In this document: positions 27,054-36,592 of the stretch, in pieces | How positions within the stretch are numbered: position 1 is the first letter of the stretch | Layout of the letters: each line of letters opens with the position of its first letter | Assembly: GCF_016811075.1 (NCBI RefSeq) | Contig: NZ_JAFBGL010000004.1 | Location: 124,001-188,000, forward strand | Reading direction: 5' to 3' | Origin: Oceaniferula flava | GTDB lineage: Bacteria > Verrucomicrobiota > Verrucomicrobiia > Verrucomicrobiales > Akkermansiaceae | Length of the DNA: 64,000 bases | The notes under the pieces: model-generated | The model's input: the letters and a program-made list of their open reading frames with translations, nothing else | The model's database searches: none | What the model was told of the DNA's origin: nothing | Translations under genes and position numbers: made by a program

Positions 27054-28112
27054 ATGCGCGCCCTCATCCACCCCATCATCTCCTGCTCCTTGGCAACCCT
27101 CGCCAGCCTCCCTCTCAGTCATGCCCACGAGGGCCACGATCATCCACCGAAGGGTGAGGCGCTGACCGAGGTGCTACACACCGGCTCGGGAGCGTTTACC
27201 TATCGGACAGTGCCAGGCTTCGGCCAGCTCCCAGATGGCGCCAAACTCGGCCCGACACACGGAGGTGTGGCGGTCGATGCCAAGGGCCTGATCTATGTGA
27301 GCACCGACGGTGAAAAGTCGCTCTGTGTGTTCAAACCCGACGGTAGCTTCGTCCGCGCCATCGCCTCGCCAGCCCAAGGAATCCACGGCATGCAGATGAT
27401 CACCGAGGGGGAGCAACAATTCATCTACGGGGCGCAGCTCAATAGCTACGGTAAGAAAAACAAGCACAAGCGTGCCGTGAAGCTCGATCTCTACGGTAAC
27501 ATCGTGATGCAAATCCCTAACGAGAACACCGGCGACATCCCCGGAGGGACGAAGGGAATCACTGGCATTGCCGTGGCGCCAAACGGACACATCTACGTCA
27601 GCATGGGCTACGGCTCCAACCTCATCCACCAGTTTGACCAGACGGGAAAACGCATCAAGTCCTTCGGTGGCCGCGGCAAGGAGAAGGAAAAATTCAAGAC
27701 CTGCCACGGGTTGGGAATCGACACCCGCTTCGGCGCCCCCCGCCTGCTGGTGTGCGACCGTGAAAAGCGCCGCCTGATCCACCTCGACCTCGATGGCAAT
27801 TGGATCGGCGAATACGCCACCGGCCTGCGCCGCCCTTGTGCAGTCAGTTTCCACGGCGACCACGTGGCAGTGGCTGAACTCGAAGCGCGGGTGGTCATTT
27901 TAGACAAACAGGGCAAGCAAGTCTCCGTGCTCGGCGATAACCCGAACAAGAAGCAGTGGGCGAATTTCCGCGTCGCTCCCAAGGACCAGAAAGTGGGTAT
28001 CTTCACCGCTCCTCACGGGCTGAGCTTTGATCAGGCGGGCAATCTCTACGTCCAGGATTGGAACACCTCAGGACGCGTCAGTAAGTTGCTGTTAGTTCCA
28101 GCCACCGACTGA
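27054..28112 (+). CDS. Exported NHL-repeat/6-bladed beta-propeller protein
   Basis: 352 residues from the ATG at 27054, which gives a standard signal peptide (ending L-S-H-A); upstream ATGs at 26988 and 27021 are less likely. A His-rich segment H-E-G-H-D-H follows the cleavage site and might bind metal. The body repeats V-D-A-K-G-L-I-Y-V-S, V-A-P-N-G-H-I-Y-V-S, H-L-D-L-D-G and similar strands, giving about six propeller blades of the NHL kind. It ends G-L-S-F-D-Q-A-G-N-L-Y-V-Q-D-W. Ligand or enzymatic role unknown. Confidence 0.75.
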   Translation: MRALIHPIISCSLATLASLPLSHAHEGHDHPPKGEALTEVLHTGSGAFTYRTVPGFGQLPDGAKLGPTHGGVAVDAKGLIYVSTDGEKSLCVFKPDGSFVRAIASPAQGIHGMQMITEGEQQFIYGAQLNSYGKKNKHKRAVKLDLYGNIVMQIPNENTGDIPGGTKGITGIAVAPNGHIYVSMGYGSNLIHQFDQTGKRIKSFGGRGKEKEKFKTCHGLGIDTRFGAPRLLVCDREKRRLIHLDLDGNWIGEYATGLRRPCAVSFHGDHVAVAELEARVVILDKQGKQVSVLGDNPNKKQWANFRVAPKDQKVGIFTAPHGLSFDQAGNLYVQDWNTSGRVSKLLLVPATD

Positions 28113-28154
28113 GGAAAAATCCAATATGTCACTCGGGTCATGAATCACATTGCA

Positions 28155-28209
28155 ATTCACGATCAATTGGTCAAACTGCCTCGAGTTTTCTAACTTACAT
28201 TCACGATCA
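28155..28209 (+). repeat. Two direct copies of ATTCACGATCA upstream of the FHA gene
   Basis: The 11-mer ATTCACGATCA occurs at 28155-28165 and again at 28199-28209, the second running into the start codon of the FHA gene. The copies start 44 bp apart (about four helical turns). The same core CACGATCA is part of the palindrome before the YHYH gene. A regulatory role is only a guess. Confidence 0.35.
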
Positions 28210-28862
28210 TGCCGAGAGTCACCATTTCCGAACCGGGAAAAACCCCGCAACCTTACCGATTTAAACTTGAGCGCAAGACCATCGATATTGGTCGAGGCAG
28301 CGATAATGACATCGTCGTCGAATGTGGCTCCGTTTCCACCAAACACAGCGTGATGGAGCGCATTGAGGGTGGATATATCCTGCGTGATAACGGCTCAACC
28401 AATGGGATCAAGCTGGATGACACCCTGATGGACATCATCGATCTGTTCGACGGCATGGAAGTGCTCGTCGGTGACATCCCCCTGAAATTCGAGCTCTCCA
28501 AGGAGGAAATCAGCGTGCTCAGTGACGAGGAATTCACCAGTCACCAACGCCGCAAACTGCCTAAAATCAATGACGATGCGCAGGAAGCACCTCATCGCGA
28601 AACCAGACCGGCAACCACCTCATCACCACGCGCAAACCATCGCCCGCATCAGCCGGTCGTCGTGCAGCAGAGCGGTGGTGGGTTCAAAACCTTGATGACT
28701 TTCATCCTCATGATTGTCGCCGTTTTTGCCGGCATGAGCCTGCGCCACTACAAGGAAACCAACGAGTTCCTGCTGCCGAAACTCATGGGAGGGGCTGAAA
28801 AATCATCTACTCAGGAATCGGAAACTCCCGAGGAGGAGGCTGAGCCCGCCGCAGAAGAGTAG
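28209..28862 (+). CDS. FHA-domain membrane protein
   Basis: 217 residues. An N-terminal forkhead-associated domain (about 5-100) keeps the phosphothreonine-binding residues: G-R at 28-29, S-x-x-H at 43-46 and N-G-S-T-N at 61-65. A linker follows, then one membrane helix at about 160-178 and an acidic C-terminal tail (E-E-A-E-P-A-A-E-E). The FHA domain is therefore in the cytoplasm if the tail is outside, acting as a reader of Ser/Thr kinase signals. No kinase gene is nearby. It has its own leader without SD. Confidence 0.85.
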   Translation: MPRVTISEPGKTPQPYRFKLERKTIDIGRGSDNDIVVECGSVSTKHSVMERIEGGYILRDNGSTNGIKLDDTLMDIIDLFDGMEVLVGDIPLKFELSKEEISVLSDEEFTSHQRRKLPKINDDAQEAPHRETRPATTSSPRANHRPHQPVVVQQSGGGFKTLMTFILMIVAVFAGMSLRHYKETNEFLLPKLMGGAEKSSTQESETPEEEAEPAAEE

Positions 28863-28902
28863 TCGGCGAGCTGGTGCTAAATGCCCGACTGAATTATTTT
28901 TT
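28861..28902 (+). terminator. Possible terminator after the FHA gene
   Basis: AGTCGG (28861-28866) and CCGACT (28885-28890) can pair, with an 18-nt loop, followed by an A/T-rich stretch with six T. The long loop makes it weak. It overlaps the end of the convergent lipoate ligase gene. Confidence 0.35.
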
Positions 28903-29604
28903 GTGCAGCCAGGCGGAGGTGTCGTAACGCTCCTCGGCGAGCCTAGCAGCATCGGCTAACAGCGCGGAGTCAGCATTGAGCTCGCGCTCTTCCTGCGCCA
29001 GCATCGCTCCGAGCCGCTGGTGCAATTGATCGCGAAAAATATCAGGAGTCATGCGCGGAATGACGCTTCCCTGGTGCAGCAAGCCGTATTTGCTGCGGCG
29101 CTGCCCTGCTCCCGCCACTTTGTGCCCCTCGAGATCCGTCAGGTCGTAGGCCACCGGATTGGTGAAACACTGCACGCCACCATCACCTTCACAGCAGGAG
29201 GTTAATCGCACGGACTCCCCCACATCTGTGAGCAAATCGGCCAAGGCTTGATGAATCACCTGGTAACTCACCGCGCCGCGGGTGTTCGCCAATTTTTGGC
29301 TGCGAGGAATAGCGAGGGTGTAGGTAACATCGCAGCGATGATCCACCACGCCGCCGCCCGTCCAGCGGCGCACGTAGGTGATTTCCTCCGCTTCTGATTC
29401 TGGGAATGCGGCACGGGCATCGGCCAGTGCATTGAAGTAGCCAAAGCTCACCGTCGGCTCGCTCCATCGATAGATTCGCAGCACAGGCAGGTCCTGGCTG
29501 CGCTCCATCAGCAGCTGATCCACCGCCATGTTCTCAGCGCCGGTGCGTGGCACTTCGTCATGCCAGACACGGATGGCTGAAAACTCCTTAGCCACAGCGG
29601 ACAT
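28894..29604 (-). CDS. Lipoate-protein ligase A family protein
   Basis: About 236 residues from the ATG at 29604 (a GTG at 29625 would overlap kbl by 17 bp). It belongs to the BPL/LplA family that attaches lipoate or octanoate to the E2 and GcvH proteins. Conserved features: R-W-S-E-P-T-V-S-F-G-Y, R-R-W-T-G-G-G near 79-85 and G-H-K-V-A-G-A-G-Q with the catalytic lysine near 162. It could be a ligase, an octanoyl transferase (LipM) or an amidotransferase; sequence alone cannot say. It starts five bases after kbl, with AAGG just before the ATG, so they form an operon; GcvH of glycine metabolism is an attractive target. Confidence 0.78.
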   Translation of the reverse strand: MSAVAKEFSAIRVWHDEVPRTGAENMAVDQLLMERSQDLPVLRIYRWSEPTVSFGYFNALADARAAFPESEAEEITYVRRWTGGGVVDHRCDVTYTLAIPRSQKLANTRGAVSYQVIHQALADLLTDVGESVRLTSCCEGDGGVQCFTNPVAYDLTDLEGHKVAGAGQRRSKYGLLHQGSVIPRMTPDIFRDQLHQRLGAMLAQEERELNADSALLADAARLAEERYDTSAWLHKK

Positions 29605-29608
29605 CGCC

Positions 29609-30802
29609 TTAGATTCCGAGTTCACCCTTCACAGCGACAAATGCCTCGATGGCTTTATCCAGCTGCTCACGGGTATGACCGGCAGAAATCTGGGTGCGAA
29701 TCCGTGCCGTCCCCTTAGGCACCACGGGGAAGAAGAATCCCACAGCGTAGACACCGTGATCGAGGAGCTTGTTGGCGAATTGTTGCGACAGGGCGGCATC
29801 GCCTAACATCACAGGTGTGATCGGGTGATCTTTACCCGCGATGTCGAAGCCTGTTTGCGCCATGGCATTGCGGAAATACTTGGTGTTGTCCTCAAGTCGG
29901 TCACGCAGCTCGGTGGAGGCCTCGAGCATATCGAGCACCTTGAGAGTCGCCGCCACAATCGCGGGAGCAACGCTGTTGGAGAAGAGATAAGGACGGCTGC
30001 GCTGACGCAGCAGATCGATGATTTCCTTCTTCCCGGAAGTGAATCCGCCGGAAGCACCGCCGAGGGCCTTGCCGAAGGTGGAGGTCACGATATCGACGCG
30101 CTCCATGACATCGTGATACTCAGGTGTGCCCCGACCCGTTTTACCGAGGAATCCAGAGGCATGGGAATCGTCCACCATCACCAGTGCGTTGTATTTTTCC
30201 GCCAGATCACAGACTCCTTTGAGGTCGGCAATCACGCCGTCCATGGAGAAGACACCGTCAGTGGCAATCAGCTTCTGGCCTTTGCCATCGGCGTCCGCCT
30301 GCTTCAGCTGAGCTTCCAAATCGGCCATGTCGTTGTTGGAGTAACGATAGCGGCGCGCTTTACAGAGTCTCACTCCGTCGATGATGGAGGCGTGGTTCAA
30401 CTGATCAGAGATGATGGCATCGTCTGGTCCTAACAAGACTTCAAACAATCCCCCGTTGGCATCGAAGCAAGAGGTGTATAGAATGGTGTCCTCAGTGCCC
30501 AGGAAGCCGGCGATGCGTTCTTCCAACTCACGGTGCAGCGTCTGGGTGCCGCAGATGAAACGGACCGATGCCATGCCAAACCCCCAACGCTTGATCGCAT
30601 CTTCCGCCGCTTCCATGACCTCGGGGTTATCGGCCAGGCCGAGGTAGTTATTTGCGCACATGATGATCACATCGCGACCGTCCTTGAGGGTCACGGATGC
30701 GTTCTGGGTCGAGGCCAGTTGACGTTCGTGTTTGTAAAGACCGGCGTCGTCGATTTCCTGAAGAACTCCCTGGAGTTTCTGCTGGTAAGATTCTGAATAC
30801 AT
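29609..30802 (-). CDS. kbl: Glycine C-acetyltransferase (2-amino-3-ketobutyrate CoA ligase)
   Basis: 397 residues from the ATG at 30802; an upstream extension to 30892 has no family similarity. PLP enzyme of threonine breakdown: 2-amino-3-ketobutyrate plus CoA gives glycine and acetyl-CoA. It matches the E. coli enzyme along its length, e.g. [30 protein letters not shown] and S-T-F-G-K-A-L-G-G with the PLP lysine at 245. Threonine dehydrogenase (tdh) is not adjacent. It is followed directly by the lipoate ligase gene. Confidence 0.96.
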   Translation of the reverse strand: MYSESYQQKLQGVLQEIDDAGLYKHERQLASTQNASVTLKDGRDVIIMCANNYLGLADNPEVMEAAEDAIKRWGFGMASVRFICGTQTLHRELEERIAGFLGTEDTILYTSCFDANGGLFEVLLGPDDAIISDQLNHASIIDGVRLCKARRYRYSNNDMADLEAQLKQADADGKGQKLIATDGVFSMDGVIADLKGVCDLAEKYNALVMVDDSHASGFLGKTGRGTPEYHDVMERVDIVTSTFGKALGGASGGFTSGKKEIIDLLRQRSRPYLFSNSVAPAIVAATLKVLDMLEASTELRDRLEDNTKYFRNAMAQTGFDIAGKDHPITPVMLGDAALSQQFANKLLDHGVYAVGFFFPVVPKGTARIRTQISAGHTREQLDKAIEAFVAVKGELGI

Positions 30803-30918
30803 AATGGTGTAATTGGGATAGCGGCTGAGCAATTGCTGTGCCGACATGAAAATCATATCCCCTGCCACTTGGCGAGAGAGAAGATGCGCCAAGAGAAATC
30901 AGATACCGCTCGCCGTGA

Positions 30919-32055
30919 TCACACCCCACCGGACGGGTCCACCGTCTTCGCCAAATGCTCGGCCACCTGCCGAACGCGCTCAGCCCCTAACGGAGCGGGG
31001 CAAATCACCCCGAGGATGAGCAAGCCATACAAGCTGCGGCATGGAATCACCTCGAGTGTGGCACTGGCGCCAATTTTCACATGAAGATTCCCTACATCAG
31101 CTGCTCCTTCGGTCTGGCGCGAGGCCGTGCGGGAGGCGTTGGCCAAGGTCCGCGCGACCTGAATGAGCTTACTATTTCCCACTTCATCAATCAGGATCTG
31201 CCCTTCGTTATCGATCAGGAACATCGCCTTGGTGCCAAGCCGCTCACGCAGCTGGCCACTGAATTTTTTCAATCGAGTCAGGAAGGGGCCACGAGCCACT
31301 CCGGTGCTTGGGCGCGCTGCAGGTGGCGGCGAACCGGATGGCAAGGTGACTTTTTCATTCGACTCAGGCTGCGACTCAGGCTGCGGATCGGCTGGGGCAA
31401 TTTGCTTTTCGGCGGCAACGGCTGGATCGATTTCGGCATCAGGCTGAACCTCCTGCTGAACTTCTGGCGCCCAGCTATCTTCGCCCTCATTCACCTGCCT
31501 CGCCATGGGCACTTCTTCATCCATCGATTGGTCCTCGCACATCTGGAAGGGTGACGCCACTTGCGGTGCAAGGGCGGACGTGGGGACGGGAGGCTGATTG
31601 ACCGTGATTTCCGCAGCGGCCTGGGTTTCAGACGCGAGCATGCCACTACCTTCGGCAAGACGTTTGGCATCGGCGAGTGCGTGGCTCACCACGATGCGGG
31701 CTGTGGTGCCCAGACTTTCGTCCGCCTGTTCAGGCTCCACCAATGGAGCTGAAGGAGTGGGCATCGGCGCTTCCACCGGAGGGAAAACCTCCGGATCCAA
31801 CCCTTGAGGGACGTGAGCCGATTGGGAAACTTGAGAAAACCGCGGCCTGACCGGAATTTCAACCGCTGCCTTCATCCCCGGCAGATCGGGTTGATTGCCA
31901 TTGCTCACCTCACCCTTGGCGTTGGCAAAACCTTCAAAATCGTCTCCATAGCCGGCATCTACGGCGGCTGGCTCCACTTCCGGAGCCGGCGCCATCAGGC
32001 TTTCCGCCATCCTTCGGACTTCCTTGGCATCCAACCATGACTGTAAACGGTCCAT
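30919..32055 (-). CDS. Protein with a long disordered region and a C-terminal roadblock/LC7-like domain
   Basis: 378 residues. Residues about 20-255 are rich in P, A, E, Q and V and look disordered. The final 110 residues resemble a roadblock/LC7 fold: A-M-F-L-I-D-N-E-G-Q-I-L-I-D-E strand-turn-strand, a V-A-R-T-L-A-N-A helix, then G-N-L-H-V-K-I-G and G-L-L-I-L-G-V. Such domains dimerise and bind or regulate small GTPases or ATPases. It follows the ParA-like gene by 45 bp on the same strand, so a roadblock-ParA pair working in positioning or motility-type regulation is likely. Domain call by eye. Confidence 0.6.
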   Translation of the reverse strand: MDRLQSWLDAKEVRRMAESLMAPAPEVEPAAVDAGYGDDFEGFANAKGEVSNGNQPDLPGMKAAVEIPVRPRFSQVSQSAHVPQGLDPEVFPPVEAPMPTPSAPLVEPEQADESLGTTARIVVSHALADAKRLAEGSGMLASETQAAAEITVNQPPVPTSALAPQVASPFQMCEDQSMDEEVPMARQVNEGEDSWAPEVQQEVQPDAEIDPAVAAEKQIAPADPQPESQPESNEKVTLPSGSPPPAARPSTGVARGPFLTRLKKFSGQLRERLGTKAMFLIDNEGQILIDEVGNSKLIQVARTLANASRTASRQTEGAADVGNLHVKIGASATLEVIPCRSLYGLLILGVICPAPLGAERVRQVAEHLAKTVDPSGGV

Positions 32056-32100
32056 TAAGAGTGATTGAGCATGAGGTTTGTAATGAGGGGGCAGCAGGTG

Positions 32101-32880
32101 TTAGGGCAACACCGAATCGGCTTCGAGTTTGCCCTCCGTTTCCTGACGAAGTTTCTCAAACACGGCCAGCACACCGGCTCCTTCTTCCATCACCCCCACC
32201 GGCAGCCCCTTGGCGCTGGCACGGATGAATAAATCTTCGCGAGGCACCACGGTGCGCATGACCATGTTCTGAGGCAGTAGGCTGCGCAGTGCCTGCACAG
32301 CTTCGAGACTTTCCGGAAGGCGGTTCTGCACCATGGTCATCACCACGCCGAGCACCTTCAGCTGCGGGTTCACCACGCGCATGCGCGTCAGCGATTCCAA
32401 CATCTTCGGCACCGATCGGATCCCCAAGGGCTCAGCCTGCTGGGGGATGATCACAGCACTACAGGTGGAAAGGATGTCTGCGGTGACGCCAAACAGGCCC
32501 GCCGCGGTGTCGACGATGCAGACTTCATAGCCTTGCTCTTCCGCCATTTTGAAAAATTTCCTCACGCGATGCAGGGCAACACCGGTGGAACCTCCATCAA
32601 GATCATAATCGCTACACTGCCCAGCAGGCACCAGACTCAGAGTTTCCAGACGCGTCGGCACGATCAGCTGCTCCAGCGGAAATTGGGGATCAGCGATGGC
32701 ATCGTAGAAGCCATTCAATGAGCGCGACTGGCGGGTCAGCGACAGCCCCACCGACCCTTGGGGATCGGCATCCACAAGCAGAGTGCGTTTGCCGCTCCGA
32801 GCGAAGGCATGGGCAAGGTTAATGGAGACAGTGGTTTTCCCCACCCCCCCTTTTTGACTAGAAATAGCTATGGTAATCAC
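32101..32880 (-). CDS. ParA/MinD-family ATPase
   Basis: 259 residues, GTG start. The deviant Walker A motif Q-K-G-G-V-G-K-T-T is at 9-17, followed by L-V-D-A-D-P-Q-G-S (switch I) and V-D-T-A-A-G (Walker B region). Family members position chromosomes, plasmids or protein clusters by ATP-driven dimerisation on DNA or membrane. No ParB or parS site is nearby; instead a roadblock-domain gene follows, so cargo positioning or polarity is more likely than plasmid partition. There is no C-terminal amphipathic helix clearly like MinD. Confidence 0.88.
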   Translation of the reverse strand: MITIAISSQKGGVGKTTVSINLAHAFARSGKRTLLVDADPQGSVGLSLTRQSRSLNGFYDAIADPQFPLEQLIVPTRLETLSLVPAGQCSDYDLDGGSTGVALHRVRKFFKMAEEQGYEVCIVDTAAGLFGVTADILSTCSAVIIPQQAEPLGIRSVPKMLESLTRMRVVNPQLKVLGVVMTMVQNRLPESLEAVQALRSLLPQNMVMRTVVPREDLFIRASAKGLPVGVMEEGAGVLAVFEKLRQETEGKLEADSVLP

Positions 32881-33048
32881 GACAATATGAAACTCGGCGA
32901 TAGACTAAACCGACAGCTCGCCGGTGGAAGTTTTTTCTACAGCCAAGCTATCTTACGCACTATTTACCGACAACAACTAATCGTTTTTTTTGGTGCATCC
33001 TAGGCAGATCAAATTAAGCTGCTTGGGAACCGTCCGCCCATCCATCCT

Positions 33049-35262
33049 ATGGCATTACACACTCCGCCCCCTTTCCTTCTCCGGCCAGCCACACTCGCGA
33101 TGGCTATCTGCCTACTGGTCAACGCCTGCAAATCAAATAAATCCGAAAGCTCCAATGGCGAAACGGCACCTGTTCGGGTCGAATCACTGCACCGCAACAA
33201 CCTTAGTCAGAGCAACGATACCAGCAGCTTTGTCCAGAGCCAGGTGCATTCGCCGGTGCATTGGCAGGCGTGGAGTCCGCAGGTCTTTACCGATGCCGAG
33301 AGTGAGAAAACGACTGTGTTCGCCGTGATTGGTAGCGGCACCGACAGCCATAGCCGGGAGATCTTGAAGAAAATCAACAGCTCCCAGAGCTTGTGCAACA
33401 CCCTGAACAAGGTGCACACCAATATTCTGGTCGATGCCAACCAGCACCCCGACCTCGCTTTCCTCGTGGCCGCGCTAAACATCAACACCGGCAATACGGT
33501 GACCGGCACCATGCTCGTCTGGCTTTCCTACGAAGGCGTGCCGATCTCTTGGGCCAGCGTCAGCAACCACGAATCGATCAACCTCCAAGAAGTGATCACC
33601 CGCATGAGCACCACAGTGGACCACCTGTGGCAGGACGATCCCAACTACGTGTTAAAGAACAGCCGAGAAGACCTCGCTCGCCGACTGGAAATGTTCACTC
33701 CCAAGCTACCGGAAACAGAGCCCAATCCACTACTCAATCTCCGAGCCTCACGCCAAGCAGGCTCCATGTTTGACCCCGTTTCGAATACCGTGGACTACCT
33801 CGCCGGCCTCTCCGTCAGTCGATACATCCATTTCATGACCATGGCCTCGACCCACCCTGACGTATCCGAGCAGCAGCGTAAGAATTTCATGAAAATTGCC
33901 ACCCGCTCGGCAGACAACATCCTGCTCGGCGGTCTGGTCGACCCCCTGGACGGTGGCGTCTTTTCCGGCGTTCAGCAATCGACCGAGGGCCTACCCGTGT
34001 TCACCAAAACCCTGGAGGCTCAAAGCTCTGCCATGCAGGCTCTTTACGCGCTCTATCAGCAGACGAAGAACCCTGTTTATCGCAAAGCAGCAGACGCCGC
34101 AACGGCCTATCTGGAAACCAATCTGACACTGCCTGACGGTGGTTATGCCTTGGGAAAAACCTACGCCAGCCACGGCATTCAAGACAACCCATGTATTTGG
34201 ACCTTGGAAGAAATCGAAGCCGCACTCACCGAGGAGGAGACCAAGCTCTGTGTGCAAGCCTTCGAGATCAGCGGCCTGGGCAACATCCCCCTGATCGACG
34301 ATCGCAACCGTAGCTATTTCAGGAAAAACATCCTTAGCTGGAGAGTCCCCATCGACCGCCTCGCCACCTTGACCGGCCGCCCTGTCGGTGAGCTCGAGAC
34401 GAAGATGGAGTCGATCACCAAAAAGCTCGCCAAACTCCGCACCGAAAAGACCGGTGAGAAGATCTCCGAGACACTATCCACCGCAACAGACAGCGCGGCG
34501 GTGGCCAGCGCCTACGTCACCGCTTACCGCGCCACCGGTGATCCGGCACATCTGGAAAAAGCCCGCCACTGCCTCGGCATCATCCAGGAACAGTTCGTCA
34601 CCGCTGACGGTGAGCTGAAACGTGCTCGCTACAATGGCCAGCTGCTCAACGCCCCGGCCTTGGCCATCGATTACGCCAGCATCTGCCAGGCCGCACTAGA
34701 CCTTCACGAAGCCACGCTCGACGCCAGATGGCTCGAGTGGGCCACTGAACTCCACCGCCAGATGAACCGCCAATTTGCCAACGCCGATTTCACCGATCTC
34801 GTGGAAACGCAGGAAGGCAAGAACCCTCGCACACTGACCATCCGTAACTACATCACGCTGAATCCACTGAACAATCGAAGCACTTGGGCTATTGCCTATT
34901 CAAATGCCCGTCGGCTCGCACTGCGTCTGCCGGGAAGCAACTACAGCAACCAAGCCGACCAGATCGAACAACGCATCCAAGCCATTAGCGCCAAAGCCCC
35001 ACTGGCAAATATCGATTATCTCACTGCCGATGCCCGGCTTCAGCAGAAAAGCATCTACCTGAAATCCCCAGTCTCCCCCGCCCTGCTCAGCGCCGCGATC
35101 TCGCAGCCAGCCCAAGTCATCGCCGTCACAGCCAAGGGAAGCTACCCGGAACTTGAAAAAACCTCAACCACACTGAAACCCGGCCAAGCCGTAGTCATCC
35201 AAAGGGGTCAAAATCTTAGGGTTGTTAGCAATCCTCAAGACCTTGACAATTTTTCCCAGTAA
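33049..35262 (+). CDS. Lipoprotein resembling YyaL/SPATA20 (thioredoxin-like plus (alpha/alpha)6 barrel)
   Basis: 737 residues. A signal with lipobox V-N-A-C (Cys27) predicts a lipoprotein. H-S-P-V-H-W-Q-A-W and V-F-A-V-I-G-S-G near 68-97 parallel the N-terminal thioredoxin-like domain of YyaL/DUF255 proteins (N-P-V-D-W-x-x-W), but the usual C-H-W-C-H is replaced by T-D-S-H-S (98-102), so redox activity is lost. The C-terminal 500 residues are helical repeats with the glycan-epimerase-like barrel pattern. The homology call comes from motif order; function unknown, probably envelope carbohydrate- or protein-related. Confidence 0.65.
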   Translation: MALHTPPPFLLRPATLAMAICLLVNACKSNKSESSNGETAPVRVESLHRNNLSQSNDTSSFVQSQVHSPVHWQAWSPQVFTDAESEKTTVFAVIGSGTDSHSREILKKINSSQSLCNTLNKVHTNILVDANQHPDLAFLVAALNINTGNTVTGTMLVWLSYEGVPISWASVSNHESINLQEVITRMSTTVDHLWQDDPNYVLKNSREDLARRLEMFTPKLPETEPNPLLNLRASRQAGSMFDPVSNTVDYLAGLSVSRYIHFMTMASTHPDVSEQQRKNFMKIATRSADNILLGGLVDPLDGGVFSGVQQSTEGLPVFTKTLEAQSSAMQALYALYQQTKNPVYRKAADAATAYLETNLTLPDGGYALGKTYASHGIQDNPCIWTLEEIEAALTEEETKLCVQAFEISGLGNIPLIDDRNRSYFRKNILSWRVPIDRLATLTGRPVGELETKMESITKKLAKLRTEKTGEKISETLSTATDSAAVASAYVTAYRATGDPAHLEKARHCLGIIQEQFVTADGELKRARYNGQLLNAPALAIDYASICQAALDLHEATLDARWLEWATELHRQMNRQFANADFTDLVETQEGKNPRTLTIRNYITLNPLNNRSTWAIAYSNARRLALRLPGSNYSNQADQIEQRIQAISAKAPLANIDYLTADARLQQKSIYLKSPVSPALLSAAISQPAQVIAVTAKGSYPELEKTSTTLKPGQAVVIQRGQNLRVVSNPQDLDNFSQ

Positions 35263-35334
35263 ATCACATTAATGAGCACACACGTCACTTAATTCCCCTT
35301 CATGTCAGCCCCCCATGGCCGAAATTAACATATC

Positions 35335-36507
35335 ATGAAATTACATCGAACACTGCTTCTGCTTACCGGAATCTGCACCAGCTCACTGACCGCCGACACG
35401 ATCATCCTCAAGACGGGAGATCAATACGAAGGGAAAGTCCTCTCCGAGGATGCCTCCAGCTACCTGGTTGAGATTAACGTCACCAAGTCCATCCGCGACG
35501 AACGCCGCATCCCTAAGGACAAAGTAAAGGAAATTGTCAAAACAAGCGCTGCAGAGAAAAATTTCAAAGCCCTCGGCCAACTCACCCCAACACCCGACGG
35601 ACTTTCCATCGAGCACTACAACGAGCGCATCAAAGCAGCTAAAGATTTCCTCCGCCTCCACCCACGGGAAAAGCAGAGCGAAGCAGTGAAAGCCTCACTC
35701 GCCACTTTGGAAAAAGAAGCCGAAGTGATCACCGACGGCGGCCTCAAGCTGGACGGCAAGTTGATCCCCGCCTCCGACATCGAATCCGATGCCTACGAGA
35801 TCGATGCTCGCCTGCTCGCCGCCGATTTTGTCGCCCTCGCCAAGCAGGGCCAACACCAGCAGTCGCTGCGCAAGTGGGAGACCTTGGAAAATGATTACGG
35901 TGCCTCGGAAGCATACGCCAAATACCTGCCTCTCGCCGCCCGCATCATGAGCGCCTACCAGAAGTATCTGGACACCCAGCTGAAGACCTTGGACGCACGT
36001 CTGGAAAAACGCCAGAGCGTGCTCACCAGCCTCTCCGACAACGATCGCAGCCGCGCCGAGCGCACCATCTCCCTGAAAAAGGCCAAGTATGAGGCCTTGA
36101 TCGAGAAGGAGGAAAAAGAACTCAGAACTCGCTGGCTGACCCTCGATCCTTACGATGAGGACGCACTGAAATACAACCACCGCAGCACCGAGACCGAGCT
36201 GAAAGCACTTTCCAAAGTCGACACCTCCAGCATCAAAATGGCGGGCCCAACTTACCGCAAAGCTTACACCGCCATCAACGACGGCGAAGTCGAAGAGGCC
36301 AGCAAGCTGATCCGCGAGCTCAGCTCCAGCTACCGCCTGCCGGAAAAATACACCTCCAAGCTGACCACTCAGCTCGAGGAAAAAGAGGCCGAAATCGCCG
36401 CCGCCGAGAAAAAGGCGGAGGAGGAAAAGGCCGCCAAAGAACTCGAAGCACTGGAAGCCGCAAAGAAAGCCGAAGAGGACGCGAAGAAAAAACCGGCCAA
36501 ACCCTAG
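35335..36507 (+). CDS. Exported coiled-coil protein, possible PTPDL-family protein
   Basis: 390 residues with a signal peptide (about 1-20). The N-terminal 60 residues form a small beta module (T-I-I-L-K-T-G-D-Q-Y-E-G-K-V) as seen in secreted planctomycete and verrucomicrobial proteins. A stretch P-T-P-D-G-L-S near residue 87 resembles the P-T-P-D-L signature after which one verrucomicrobial family is named. The rest is long charged helices ending in a K/E/A-rich tail (about 340-390). It follows the YyaL-like lipoprotein by 72 bp on the same strand. Role unknown, perhaps a periplasmic scaffold. Confidence 0.6.
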   Translation: MKLHRTLLLLTGICTSSLTADTIILKTGDQYEGKVLSEDASSYLVEINVTKSIRDERRIPKDKVKEIVKTSAAEKNFKALGQLTPTPDGLSIEHYNERIKAAKDFLRLHPREKQSEAVKASLATLEKEAEVITDGGLKLDGKLIPASDIESDAYEIDARLLAADFVALAKQGQHQQSLRKWETLENDYGASEAYAKYLPLAARIMSAYQKYLDTQLKTLDARLEKRQSVLTSLSDNDRSRAERTISLKKAKYEALIEKEEKELRTRWLTLDPYDEDALKYNHRSTETELKALSKVDTSSIKMAGPTYRKAYTAINDGEVEEASKLIRELSSSYRLPEKYTSKLTTQLEEKEAEIAAAEKKAEEEKAAKELEALEAAKKAEEDAKKKPAKP

Positions 36508-36592
36508 GCCCCGCAAGTCGCAATTAAGCCTTGTTGAAGTTAGCGGGGCTGGATAAACGCAGCTGCGCAGCCGCCAATTAAATCACCATCTC

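Noticed and set aside
36508-36549. Long-loop inverted repeat GCCCCGC/GCGGGGC before hisB
   Set aside because: Loop of about 28 nt and no T-run; function not supported.
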